Assembly: GCA_937877165.1 (NCBI GenBank)
Contig: CALEFO010000026.1
Location: 1-51,329, forward strand
Source: an uncultured Lachnospiraceae bacterium
Lineage (GTDB): Bacteria > Bacillota > Clostridia > Lachnospirales > Lachnospiraceae
Direction of reading: 5' to 3'
DNA: 51,329 bases
The notes below the pieces were generated by a model. That model saw only the letters and a list, made by a program, of their open reading frames with translations, had not been told where the DNA came from and ran no database searches. A program made the position numbers and the translations under genes. Positions 43,360 through 51,324 of the stretch are shown here, in pieces (position 1 is the stretch's first letter; each line of letters begins with the position of its first letter).

Positions 43360-44277
43360 TCAGTTCTCGACCAGCTGGTATGTTACCGTCACGGTTGCCG
43401 TAACATCATTCTCTCCAGGCATCACCGTCATTCCGCCATCTGCCGATGCCGCCTCCGTATACTGCTTCGCGTCGTTCATTGTGCTGTAGCCGGAGTCCTG
43501 CCCCTCTGAGACAGAAAGAATCTTCTCCAGACGGCATCCTTCCTTGGCTGCGAGCTTCTGTGCCTTTTCCTGAGCACGGTCCATGGCCGCATCCAGAGCC
43601 TTGTCGTAAGCTGCCTCAGCTTCACTGTAATCAAAGGTGATTCCGTTGATCACATTCACTCCGGCATCGCCAGTCTCGTCCAGAAGCTCCCCGATGTCCT
43701 CCACCTTCAGATTCTTCACCGTCAGCATCGTGGTTACCGTATAGCCGGTCAGCTCACTGACGTCCTTACTGTAATCATAGTTGGCATAAAGATCAAAGCT
43801 GCTGGTCGCAATGTTCTTCTTGTCCACGCCGGCATTGATCAGGACATCAATGACATTATTGACATCCTTGGAATTCTTGTCCTGTGCCGTCTTGGAAGAA
43901 GTATCCACCGTCTGGACGCCAATGGAAATGGATGCCTTGTCCGGCGTCACCGTCGCCGTCCCGCTTCCGGTTACCGTGAGCGTTGCAGCATCTGCCGCCA
44001 CGGTCACCTGCGAGCCCTGATCCTTCTCAGTGGACTCCAGCGTCATGGGTTCGTCATCGGAATTCTTCTGATCTGCTGCAGCCTTCTCTTCCTCTGTATT
44101 TTCTGTTGTCAGCGTAGAAGCATCCTCGCCTTCTCCCGTCTTATTGTTCTTTGCCATCTTCAGAGTAGCCGCTGCATCTGCCTCCAGAACTCCTGCGTTC
44201 TTCAGCTCCGCACATCCTGTCATCATTCCCGCTGCCATGCAGCCAATCAATATAGTAACCGCAAGTTTTTTCTTCAT
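43360..44277 (-). CDS. SIMPL domain (DUF541) lipoprotein
   Basis: Protein of 305 aa. Lipoprotein signal peptide with lipobox MTGC (lipidated Cys22). A disordered acidic segment rich in E, D, T and K follows (about 40-95). The SIMPL/DUF541 domain occupies about residues 100-305 (TLTVTGSGTATVTPDKASIS, then SSKTAQDKNSKDVNNVIDVL and YDKALDAAMDRAQEKAQKLA). Relatives form periplasmic or outer-surface oligomers with loosely defined stress functions. A CCGGCA/TGCCGG hairpin lies just before its AAAGGAAG site. Confidence 0.92.
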   Translation of the reverse strand: MKKKLAVTILIGCMAAGMMTGCAELKNAGVLEADAAATLKMAKNNKTGEGEDASTLTTENTEEEKAAADQKNSDDEPMTLESTEKDQGSQVTVAADAATLTVTGSGTATVTPDKASISIGVQTVDTSSKTAQDKNSKDVNNVIDVLINAGVDKKNIATSSFDLYANYDYSKDVSELTGYTVTTMLTVKNLKVEDIGELLDETGDAGVNVINGITFDYSEAEAAYDKALDAAMDRAQEKAQKLAAKEGCRLEKILSVSEGQDSGYSTMNDAKQYTEAASADGGMTVMPGENDVTATVTVTYQLVEN

Positions 44278-44295
44278 TCTTCAACTTCCTTTCTT

Positions 44296-44312
44296 CCGGC
44301 AGGCTGTGCCGG
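44296..44312 (-). repeat. 17-nt leader hairpin upstream of the SIMPL gene
   Basis: Minus strand CCGGCA-cagcc-TGCCGG: 6-bp stem, 5-base loop, ending 4-5 bases before the Shine-Dalgarno sequence. Same size and placement as the 19-nt leader hairpins elsewhere in the window, with a different stem sequence. Confidence 0.55.
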
Positions 44313-44516
44313 ACCTGTGCCTGTTGCCCCTGCCGCGTCTTACACCGAGCGTTTCGGTTCCTTGAAAATCTGCAGGAAGATTTTACGGTAATCACGTCTT
44401 CTATCTGCAGATACAGATCAGGCGCTCCTGATGTTGCAGATGGAAAATATTTTTTCTCTGCTTTCTGATCTCATTATACAGGAACCTTTCTAAAAAAACG
44501 GTAAAATCGCGCGGCA

Positions 44517-45002
44517 TCAGACCATGTCCGGGCTGTTCTTTACGATCTCTTTGCAAAGGGACAGCCACTCGCAGTCTGGGCAGGTTTCTTCCAACCGATT
44601 CCGGCTAAGCGGCCTGGTTGCCCCGGAAAGTTCTTCCCAGGTCAGAATCTGTCCATAGCCAAAGCAGGTCTCTCGAAGGACATTCGCATCAAACAGCGGC
44701 GGATGTTCGGACGAGCAGGCACTCCCCCGACGGTTGGGACACCGTGCGCACAAATCATCCGCCCCCTTCGTGATGCAGACTCTGGTTTTGGGATTGCTCA
44801 TCAGCTTCTCCTGCATTTCTGCCATATTCCGGCTGAAATCATCCGAATAGCCCTTCCCCCTGAAATTCAAAAGGCACAGCCCGTGGTGCGGGCGAAGATG
44901 CACCATCCCGGCCTCTTCCTGCGCATGGCTGCTCTCCATTTGCTGTTTTTCCATATGCTGCGTTTCTGTGTTCTTTTCCCTCAGATCTTTCATGTCTTGC
45001 AT
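44517..45002 (-). CDS. DUF1284 family cysteine-rich protein
   Basis: Protein of 161 aa. A charged, Gln/Glu/Met-rich N-terminus (about 1-32) precedes the DUF1284 domain (MVHLRPHHGLCLLNFRGKGY). Cysteines in ADDLCARCPNRRGSAC and ETCPDCEWLSLCKEI could bind an iron-sulphur cluster or zinc. Function unknown. The ATG at 45002 follows GTGAGG; the domain start at residue 33 lacks a site. Confidence 0.83.
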   Translation of the reverse strand: MQDMKDLREKNTETQHMEKQQMESSHAQEEAGMVHLRPHHGLCLLNFRGKGYSDDFSRNMAEMQEKLMSNPKTRVCITKGADDLCARCPNRRGSACSSEHPPLFDANVLRETCFGYGQILTWEELSGATRPLSRNRLEETCPDCEWLSLCKEIVKNSPDMV

Positions 45003-45054
45003 GCTGATACCTCACTAAGACAAAATTCACGAAGGCGTTCTTCCTCCGGATACC

Positions 45055-45098
45055 AAAAAACTGCTGCCCTTGCCCACGTGCGGCAACAGGCAGCAGTT
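45055..45098 (-). terminator. Terminator of bioY
   Basis: A 10-bp AACTGCTGCC/GGCAGCAGTT stem with an inner TTGCC/GGCAA stem, followed on the minus strand by TTTTTTGG. It lies about 100 bases after the bioY stop. Confidence 0.85.
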
Positions 45099-45196
45099 CT
45101 TGATCAATCTCGTAAAGTAATTCTGCTGATTTTCTTTTCATGACGCCGGACAGAGAATCGTTCTCTCCACCATTGCCAGGAACATGAACAGGCGGA

Positions 45197-45760
45197 TCAG
45201 TTCTCCGATGATGCCATTTTGGCAATTGCTTTTTCCAGCGGAAGGCTGATCAGCACAACCACAATCATCTTCAGAATATCCCCCGGCAGGAACGGAATCA
45301 CACACATTCCCATCGCTGCTGCAACCCCTGTGCCGCTGACTGCGCAGAACCATGCTGTTCCAAAAGCATACAGCACAACCGTTCCGATCGCCATGGCAAG
45401 CAGCATCCAGAGCACGCGCAGCTTTCCGGATTTGTTTTTACCGAATTTCCAATACAGCAGACCCGTCAGAAGAGCCAGAACCGGATATGCGACGATATAG
45501 CCGCCCGTCATTCCGGCAATGCAGGAGACGCCTGCACTGTACCCCGCAAAAACCGGCACGCCGACTGCCCCGAGCAGTACATAGATCAGCTGTGAAATAA
45601 ACCCGAATTTTGCACCCAGAAGCACACCTGCCAGCATAACTGCAAAGGTGCACAGAGAAATCGGAACCGGACCGATTGGAACAGAGATCGGTGCAAGAAT
45701 GCAGGTAATGGCTGCGCACATCGCGCACAGCACAAGGTTTCTGGTTTTATTCCTCTTCAT
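45197..45760 (-). CDS. bioY: Biotin ECF transporter S component BioY
   Basis: Substrate-binding membrane component for biotin uptake, 187 aa, six helices. Family motifs: VPIGPVPISLCTFAVMLAG, LLGAVGVPVFAGYSAG and the GGYIVAYPVLA segment. No ECF ATPase or T component is nearby, so it should use a shared energising module elsewhere, as group II ECF systems do. No biotin synthesis genes are in the window, consistent with scavenging. A BirA operator covers its promoter. Start 45760 with GAGAGG. Confidence 0.95.
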   Translation of the reverse strand: MKRNKTRNLVLCAMCAAITCILAPISVPIGPVPISLCTFAVMLAGVLLGAKFGFISQLIYVLLGAVGVPVFAGYSAGVSCIAGMTGGYIVAYPVLALLTGLLYWKFGKNKSGKLRVLWMLLAMAIGTVVLYAFGTAWFCAVSGTGVAAAMGMCVIPFLPGDILKMIVVVLISLPLEKAIAKMASSEN

Positions 45761-45831
45761 TGTCAATGCCCTCTCATCATATCTGTATTGTGTGAAGAAA
45801 ATATTTTTTCCTTTTCTCAGATCCATGAGCT

Positions 45832-45860
45832 AGGGTAGCATTCCGCCTTTTCATTGTCAA
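45832..45860 (-). promoter_or_regulatory. Promoter of bioY
   Basis: Minus strand: perfect -35 TTGACA (45855-45860), 17-base spacer, -10 TACCCT (45832-45837), about 75 bases upstream of the bioY start codon. The -35 lies inside the BirA operator. Confidence 0.7.
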
Positions 45861-45886
45861 CCAATTTTAACATTCGAGTTAACAAT
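45853..45886 (-). promoter_or_regulatory. BirA (biotin repressor) operator
   Basis: Inverted repeat ATTGTCAACC-N14-AGTTAACAAT: 8 of 9 bases of the half-site ATTGTTAAC are kept on one side and all on the other. Spacing matches the known Firmicute BirA box. Overlap with the -35 predicts repression when biotin is plentiful. Confidence 0.88.
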
Positions 45887-45911
45887 CGGCCAATTTTCTC
45901 TTGCCGTCCTT

Positions 45912-46508
45912 TCATGACCGGTTTGCGTTTCGTCCCAGTCCGATTTTCCTTGCTGCCTTCATGACCGGCCGAAACAGAACAAAACACAGGATAAAATTAC
46001 TGACGCCATGTACAACATCATAGGGAATGCCTGCAATCCACCAGGCTATGGCCGCCTTCGGCCCGCCCATGATCCAATACGGAATCGCACAGGCTGCGCC
46101 GAAGAACAGGCCGAACAGCGCGGCGAAAATGCAGTACCACCAATAACCGTCCCGATCCTTTGGAAAATAACGGTGAAGCAAAGATACACACACAATCTCC
46201 AGTGGCCAGACATATAGATACATGACCACCCAGAGGCCGCTTCCGAAGACCAATGTCTCAATCCCGGTAAACGCGAAGGACACCAGGATTGTCTTCCTGC
46301 CGTAGAGAATCGTGAATACCAGAAAAAGGAATGTCACAAGTTCCACATTCGGCAAAAAATCAAGCGCCCGCTTGACGGCTTCAATCAAAGCCAGCATCAT
46401 GGCCATTTCTGTCAGATTCCGGACTCCCTGTGCCGCGTTCCACGGTGCTTTTCTCCGAAAGCCTTCGGGCACCTTTGTCTTTTCCCTGTCCGCGCCTTCT
46501 TGTGTCAT
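45912..46508 (-). CDS. ECF transporter S component, substrate unknown
   Basis: Integral membrane protein of 198 aa, about five to six helices after a polar N-terminus (MTQEGADREKTKVPEGFRRK). Segments such as MAMMLALIEAVKRALDFLPN, TGIETLVFGSGLWVVMYLYV and GGPKAAIAWWIAGIPYDVVH follow ECF S-component architecture. Its start overlaps the upstream DUF4430 gene by 4 bases (ATGA), so the two are translated together. The pairing suggests DUF4430 helps capture the same ligand. No T or ATPase genes nearby. Confidence 0.78.
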   Translation of the reverse strand: MTQEGADREKTKVPEGFRRKAPWNAAQGVRNLTEMAMMLALIEAVKRALDFLPNVELVTFLFLVFTILYGRKTILVSFAFTGIETLVFGSGLWVVMYLYVWPLEIVCVSLLHRYFPKDRDGYWWYCIFAALFGLFFGAACAIPYWIMGGPKAAIAWWIAGIPYDVVHGVSNFILCFVLFRPVMKAARKIGLGRNANRS

Positions 46509-46924
46509 TGCTGCGGGGAAGCCTCATAAACGAACCGGAACGAATCTCCGTCCGCAACCGGCTGCTGATCCGCTCCGTACTGGCCATACTCTCCATTGAC
46601 ATAGATGGCCCAATAGGAACCGTCCTTATCATAATCCGCAGTCTCTCCGTTGATTGCCGTAATGAACAGGCCGTAGTCGCTGGTGGTTCCCTCATAGGAG
46701 AAGTCTCCCGCTGCCTGCAGCTCATCCATAAGACCGCTCAGATACTCCGCATCCGTCTTCCCCTGATAGGTCTTGCTGCTTCCGTCCGAGGCAACCACCT
46801 CAACGGTATATGCCTTGGTTCCTTCCTGCGTCTTCGGGCCAAATGCCTGATATACGCCCAGGAACACGGCAATGATGGCGATCACAATGACAACAGCTGT
46901 AAGAATTTTCGTCTTCTTTTTCAT
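46505..46924 (-). CDS. DUF4430 domain extracytoplasmic protein
   Basis: Protein of 139 aa: N-terminal membrane anchor (ILTAVVIVIAIIAVFLGVYQ) followed by one DUF4430 domain (about 40-135), with EYLSGLMDELQAAGDFSYEG, DYGLFITAINGETADYDKDG and SYWAIYVNGEYGQYGADQQP. DUF4430 resembles the C-terminal domain of transcobalamin/intrinsic factor, so cobalamin or a related corrinoid ligand is conceivable, but this is inference. It is the first gene of a two-gene unit with an ECF S component. Confidence 0.85.
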   Translation of the reverse strand: MKKKTKILTAVVIVIAIIAVFLGVYQAFGPKTQEGTKAYTVEVVASDGSSKTYQGKTDAEYLSGLMDELQAAGDFSYEGTTSDYGLFITAINGETADYDKDGSYWAIYVNGEYGQYGADQQPVADGDSFRFVYEASPQQ

Positions 46925-47024
46925 TCACATTATCCCTTCCTCCGCGGTCATCTGCGGCAATCCATGAAAAGAACATGGCAGGAACTGCAAAGGCAGCCTC
47001 TCCAGTGTGTCTTTTTTGCAAACC

Positions 47025-47041
47025 TTCGTATATAATACGAA
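47025..47041. promoter_or_regulatory. 17-bp perfect palindrome between DUF4430 and metF
   Basis: TTCGTAT-ATA-ATACGAA. It covers the -10 box of the DUF4430 promoter and lies 84 bases upstream of metF. A transcription factor operator is the simplest reading; the factor is unknown. Confidence 0.5.
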
Positions 47042-47060
47042 CAAAGTATTTTCTTTTCAA
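47032..47060 (-). promoter_or_regulatory. Promoter of the DUF4430-ECF S unit
   Basis: Minus strand: -35 TTGAAA (47055-47060), 17-base spacer, -10 TATTAT (47032-47037), about 108 bases upstream of the DUF4430 start. Confidence 0.55.
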
Positions 47061-47124
47061 TTATCATATTGATGCATCACTTTCAAACTTCTCCAAAAGC
47101 AGGAAAGGTATTCAGGCTTCTCTT

Positions 47125-47991
47125 ATGAAAATTACTCAGATTTTTGCCGAACACGAAGTCACCATCTCCTTTGAGGTATTTCCGCCGAAGACCGACGACC
47201 GCTACGCTGCGGTGGAAAAGGCCGCGCGCGAAATCGCAGCTCTCCACCCCGCCTTCATGAGTGTCACCTATGGCGCAGGCGGCGGAACTTCCAGCAACAC
47301 TGCTGCCATTGCGGCCGACATCCAGGATAAATACCACACACCGGTCCTTGCTCATCTTACCTGTGTCTCTTCCACCAGAGAGCATGTCCGCAGCATGGTG
47401 CAGGTCTATCGGGAAAAGGGAATTGAGAACATCATGGCTCTGCGCGGCGATCTCCCGAAGGAAGGCCGCAGCATCTTCGAGTACAGTCACGCCAGCGAAC
47501 TGATTTATGATATTAAGTCCATCGATGATCAATTCTGCATCGGGGGCGCCTGCTACCCGGAAGGACATGTAGAATGTGAGAGTCCTTCCGCAGATATCCG
47601 TTATCTTAAGGAAAAGGTTGAGGCCGGTGTTGATTTCCTCACCACGCAGATGTTCTTCGACAACAATGTGCTCTACAATTTCCTCTACCGCATCCGCGAG
47701 GCGGGCATCGAGGTTCCGGTTCTTCCCGGCATCATGCCAATCACCAACAAAAAGCAGGTGGCGCGAAGCGTTGCTCTTTCCGGCTCCACCATTCCGCAGC
47801 GTTTCCGCATGATGGTGGACCGCTTCGGGGATGATCCTGCCAAAATGAAGCAGGCCGGCGTCATTTATGCAACAGAACAGATCATTGATCTGATTTCCAA
47901 CGGCGTGACACACATTCACGTTTACTCCATGAACAAGCCGGACATTGCCGCCGGCATCATGAATTCCCTGTCCGCTATCCTGGACAATTAA
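47125..47991 (+). CDS. metF: Methylenetetrahydrofolate reductase
   Basis: Reduces 5,10-methylene-THF to 5-methyl-THF, the methyl donor for methionine synthase; 288 aa, FAD-binding TIM barrel. Motifs: VTISFEVFPPKTDDRY, FMSVTYGAGGGTSSNT, LAHLTCVSS, NIMALRGDLPK, QFCIGGACYPEGH and DFLTTQMFFDN. It starts at an ATG with only a modest CAGG upstream. The next gene follows after 12 bases. In anaerobes MetF is often electron-bifurcating with MetV/RnfC2, but no such partner is present. Confidence 0.95.
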   Translation: MKITQIFAEHEVTISFEVFPPKTDDRYAAVEKAAREIAALHPAFMSVTYGAGGGTSSNTAAIAADIQDKYHTPVLAHLTCVSSTREHVRSMVQVYREKGIENIMALRGDLPKEGRSIFEYSHASELIYDIKSIDDQFCIGGACYPEGHVECESPSADIRYLKEKVEAGVDFLTTQMFFDNNVLYNFLYRIREAGIEVPVLPGIMPITNKKQVARSVALSGSTIPQRFRMMVDRFGDDPAKMKQAGVIYATEQIIDLISNGVTHIHVYSMNKPDIAAGIMNSLSAILDN

Positions 47992-48003
47992 GGCAGAGCT
48001 CCC

Positions 48004-48684
48004 ATGACCGTTTATGAAACTGCCAAAGCATCCGTCGGCATCCCAAAGCGGGAGGTTTTCCGCTATCTCGGCTATCGGGGAATTACCCCGGACGAGACGA
48101 TCCTTGGCCGCGTTGAAGAGGCTGTTCAGAAGCTTCAGAAGGAAAGCCATCCCCGCAGCGCATGGAATGTATTTCCACTTGAGCTTTCCGCCTCTTCGCC
48201 AGATGACATTCAGATCGGAAGTCTTCGCTTCTCCAGCCGGCAGCTTTCCAGAAATCTCCGCGGCTGCAGCCGCGTGGTCCTTATGGCTGCAACCATCGGC
48301 CCCGGCGCTGATTTTCTGATCCGCCGCTCGGAGGCTGTCAGCATGCTGGACGCCGCCATTTTCCAGGCGGCAGGAGCCGCCATGGCAGAATCCTGGTGCG
48401 ATGAAGTCAACCAAAGAATCATCGCTGCAATGAAAGAGCAAGGGCTTTTTCCCCGTCCCCGCTTCTCACCTGGCTACGGAGACGTTCCTCTGGATCTGCA
48501 GAAGGATTTCTCCGCGCTCCTGCAGATGCCGCAAACCTGCGGCATCTCTCTTACGGACACTCTGCTCATGGTCCCAAGCAAATCTGTCACGGCGTTCATC
48601 GGCTTCTCTGAGCATAAGGAGCCCTGCATTCTGGCAGGATGCGAGACCTGCAGCCATGCCGCAGACTGCGCCTTCCGTCGGTAA
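48004..48684 (+). CDS. Stand-alone methionine synthase activation domain protein
   Basis: Protein of 226 aa resembling the C-terminal reactivation domain of B12-dependent methionine synthase, which binds SAM and re-methylates inactive cob(II)alamin. The SAM-site motif RFSPGYGDVPLDLQ and SLTDTLLMVPSKSVTAFIGF are present. The C-terminus has a Cys-rich tail (CILAGCETCSHAADC) often seen in the free-standing form. It lies 12 bases after metF and 143 before metH, whose product ends after the B12 domain and so lacks this module. Confidence 0.93.
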   Translation: MTVYETAKASVGIPKREVFRYLGYRGITPDETILGRVEEAVQKLQKESHPRSAWNVFPLELSASSPDDIQIGSLRFSSRQLSRNLRGCSRVVLMAATIGPGADFLIRRSEAVSMLDAAIFQAAGAAMAESWCDEVNQRIIAAMKEQGLFPRPRFSPGYGDVPLDLQKDFSALLQMPQTCGISLTDTLLMVPSKSVTAFIGFSEHKEPCILAGCETCSHAADCAFRR

Positions 48685-48699
48685 AAGGCTCTTCTGCCG

Positions 48700-48789
48700 G
48701 CAAGCACCTGTTCGTCCTTCGGGCATGAAATCATCTCTGGTTTTATCGGCAGTATTTCCCGCAGGACGGGAATCTCACCCGTTTGCCGA
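48700..48789. other. Structured leader region between the activation gene and metH
   Basis: TCGGCA (48746-48751) pairs with TGCCGA (48784-48789). Inside, ACGGG/CCCGT (48766-48770 with 48778-48782) competes with TTCCC/GGGAA (48756-48760 with 48768-48772) for the same GGG. On the minus strand the 7-base loop reads TGAGATT, with a GGGTGAGATTCCC hairpin like the T-loop L4 of cobalamin riboswitches, followed by GCCCGAAGGAC. No complete known aptamer was confirmed on either strand. Confidence 0.45.
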
Positions 48790-48827
48790 CCAAAGCGAAT
48801 ATACAACATTTATGAGGTATCACGTTT

Positions 48828-51263
48828 ATGCGACCTGATTTAAGAGAAAAACTCGGCAAGGAATGGATCTTCTGCGACGGCGCGACCGGAACCTATCTCC
48901 AGTCCCGCGGCTTAAAAGGTGGGGAGCTTCCGGAGCTCTGGAATCTTGCGCACCCGGATGTCATCACCGACCTGTACACCGGCTTTCTGAAGGCCGGCTC
49001 CAACATCATCAATGCCAACACCTTCGGTGCCAATATTCTGAAATATCCCGATCAGCTGGAAGAAATCATCGGCTCCGCCATCCGCCTTGCAAAAGAGGCA
49101 AGAAAGAATTGCGGACGTGAAGAGGATGCCTACATCGCGCTGGATATCGGTCCCACCGGAAAGCTCCTGGAGCCTCTGGGTGATCTTTCCTTTGAAAGGG
49201 CCATTGAAATTTTCGCCGAGGTCGTCCGGATCGGAGCTGCAGCCGGGGCCGACCTCGTTCTCATCGAAACGATGAACGACACCTACGAGATCAAGGCCGC
49301 CGTCCTCGCCGCCAAGGAGAACTGTGATCTTCCGGTTCTTGCCACCACAACCTTCGACCGCCACGGGCAGCTTCTGACCGGCGCCGGTGTCGAAGCCGTC
49401 GTGCCGCTCCTTGAGAGTCTGCATGTCGATGCCCTTGGTGTCAACTGCTCCCTCGGTCCCCACGAAATGAAACCGATTGTGCAGCGCCTCGTCAATGCCG
49501 CCTCCATTCCAGTCATCGTCAATCCCAACGCAGGGCTTCCCCGCGAAGAGAACGGGAGAACCGTCTTCGACGTCACTCCGGAGGACTTTGCTTCCACGAT
49601 GTCCGACCTCGCCGACCTGAACATCCAGGTGGCAGGCGGCTGCTGCGGAACCACGTTCGAGCACATCCGCCAGGAGATCTCCCTTCTGAAGAAAAAGCCC
49701 TTCCGGCCCCAGGTTTCCAAGCACCGCACTGTTGTCACCAGCTTCTCCCGCGCAGTCGAAATCGGTTCCCGCTGCGTCATCATCGGCGAACGGATCAACC
49801 CGACCGGCAAAAAACGCTTCAAGCAGGCTCTGCGCGACCAGGATCTCCCTTACATTCTGCAGGAGGGTCTCAATCAGGAGGATGCAGGGGCCGACATTCT
49901 GGATGTCAATGTCGGTCTTCCCGAAATTGACGAGCCCGCCATGATGGAGACCGTTGTCAAACGCCTTCAGGGGGTCACCGGACTTCCGCTTCAGATTGAC
50001 ACAACGGATGTTCAGGCCCTGGAACGTGCTCTGCGCTGCTACAATGGAAAGCCCATGATCAATTCCGTCAACGGCAAGGAAGAGAACATTGAGGCGGTCA
50101 TGCCGCTTGTTGCCCGCTATGGCGGCGTTCTCGTCTGCCTTGCTCTTGATGAAGACGGGATTCCCGCATCCGCAGACGGCCGCATGGCGGTTGCCCGTAA
50201 AATTTATGCCGCTGCAGACCGTTACGGCATCTCCCATGACGACCTCGTCATTGACGGACTATGCATGACCATCTCCTCGGACAGTTCCGGAGCGCTCACC
50301 ACCCTGGAAACACTGCGGCGGGTTCGGGATGAGCTGCATGGCCACACAATCCTCGGTGTATCCAATATCTCCTTCGGGCTTCCTGCAAGAGAACTGGTCA
50401 ACGCACATTTTCTTACCATGGCAATGCAAAGCGGCCTCTCGTGCGCCATCATCAACCCCGGCAACGAGCCGATGATGCAGGCCTACCGGACAAGTCTTGC
50501 TCTCCTGAATCAGGATGATCAGTGCATGGGCTTTATCAACGCCTATCACGACTATGTCCCAGCAGCGAAGCGTTCCCATGAGACTCCTGCAGCCAGCTCC
50601 GACGCATCATCTCCTGCTCCCGGAGCCGATAGCAGAGCCGTTCCCGCGCACAGTTCACTCTACCAGGCCATTGAACGGGGCATGAAGGAGAAAGCCGCTT
50701 CCGCAACCTCCGACGGGCTGAAGGAACGTTCCGGTCTGGACCTCATCAATGAGGAGCTGATTCCCGCACTGGATCAGGTCGGACAGGGATTTGAAAAGGG
50801 CACAATTTTCCTTCCCCAGCTTCTCATGAGCGCCGAAGCCGCAAAGGCTGCTTTTGCCGTCATCAAGGATTCCATGGCCGGGCAGCCGCAGAAAATCAAA
50901 GCAAAGGTCATTCTTGCCACCGTCAAGGGCGACATTCACGACATCGGCAAAAATATTGTGAAGGTCATGCTGGAGAACTACGGATACGATGTGATTGATC
51001 TGGGAAAGGATGTTCCCCCCGAAACCATTGTAGAAACCGCCATCCGGGAGAACGTCACGCTGGTCGGACTCTCTGCTCTCATGACTACTACTGTGGTCAG
51101 CATGGAAGAAACCATCCGCCAGCTCCGGGCTAAGAAGCCTGACTGCCGTGTCATGGTCGGCGGCGCCGTTATGACACAGGAATATGCGGATGCCATCGGC
51201 GCAGATTATTACGGAAAGGATGCCATGGCATCTGTCCGCTATGCCGATTCACTCTTTGCCTGA
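48828..51263 (+). CDS. metH: B12-dependent methionine synthase, short form lacking activation domain
   Basis: Transfers methyl from methyl-THF to homocysteine through methylcobalamin; 811 aa. Domain order: homocysteine domain (about 1-290) with zinc ligands Cys207, Cys272, Cys273; pterin-binding barrel (about 310-570) starting at IIGERINPTGKKRF; Ala/Ser-rich linker (about 585-610); B12 cap (about 610-690); and B12 domain with the cobalt-ligand motif DIHDIGKN at about 702-709. The activation domain is encoded separately at 48004-48684. AGG site 9 bases upstream and a strong terminator downstream. Confidence 0.96.
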   Translation: MRPDLREKLGKEWIFCDGATGTYLQSRGLKGGELPELWNLAHPDVITDLYTGFLKAGSNIINANTFGANILKYPDQLEEIIGSAIRLAKEARKNCGREEDAYIALDIGPTGKLLEPLGDLSFERAIEIFAEVVRIGAAAGADLVLIETMNDTYEIKAAVLAAKENCDLPVLATTTFDRHGQLLTGAGVEAVVPLLESLHVDALGVNCSLGPHEMKPIVQRLVNAASIPVIVNPNAGLPREENGRTVFDVTPEDFASTMSDLADLNIQVAGGCCGTTFEHIRQEISLLKKKPFRPQVSKHRTVVTSFSRAVEIGSRCVIIGERINPTGKKRFKQALRDQDLPYILQEGLNQEDAGADILDVNVGLPEIDEPAMMETVVKRLQGVTGLPLQIDTTDVQALERALRCYNGKPMINSVNGKEENIEAVMPLVARYGGVLVCLALDEDGIPASADGRMAVARKIYAAADRYGISHDDLVIDGLCMTISSDSSGALTTLETLRRVRDELHGHTILGVSNISFGLPARELVNAHFLTMAMQSGLSCAIINPGNEPMMQAYRTSLALLNQDDQCMGFINAYHDYVPAAKRSHETPAASSDASSPAPGADSRAVPAHSSLYQAIERGMKEKAASATSDGLKERSGLDLINEELIPALDQVGQGFEKGTIFLPQLLMSAEAAKAAFAVIKDSMAGQPQKIKAKVILATVKGDIHDIGKNIVKVMLENYGYDVIDLGKDVPPETIVETAIRENVTLVGLSALMTTTVVSMEETIRQLRAKKPDCRVMVGGAVMTQEYADAIGADYYGKDAMASVRYADSLFA

Positions 51264-51285
51264 CCAGCGCCCGAACTTTTTCCCC

Positions 51286-51324
51286 AGAAGGGGCTGCCGC
51301 TTTATGCGGCAGCCCCTTCTTTTC
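51286..51324 (+). terminator. Terminator of the metF-metH operon
   Basis: Perfect 15-bp stem AGAAGGGGCTGCCGC (51286-51300) with its complement at 51306-51320 around a TTTAT loop, followed by TTTC. It begins 23 bases after the metH stop. Confidence 0.9.

Noticed and set aside
47083..48441. 452-codon minus-strand frame opposite metF and the activation gene
   Set aside because: Covers two well-identified genes on the other strand and has no motif of its own.
48766..48782. ACGGG...CCCGT hairpin considered as a tRNA T-arm
   Set aside because: No acceptor, D or anticodon arms around it; only the loop resembles a T-loop.
48912..50237. 441-codon minus-strand frame opposite metH
   Set aside because: Antisense of conserved zinc and pterin motifs; no ribosome-binding site.
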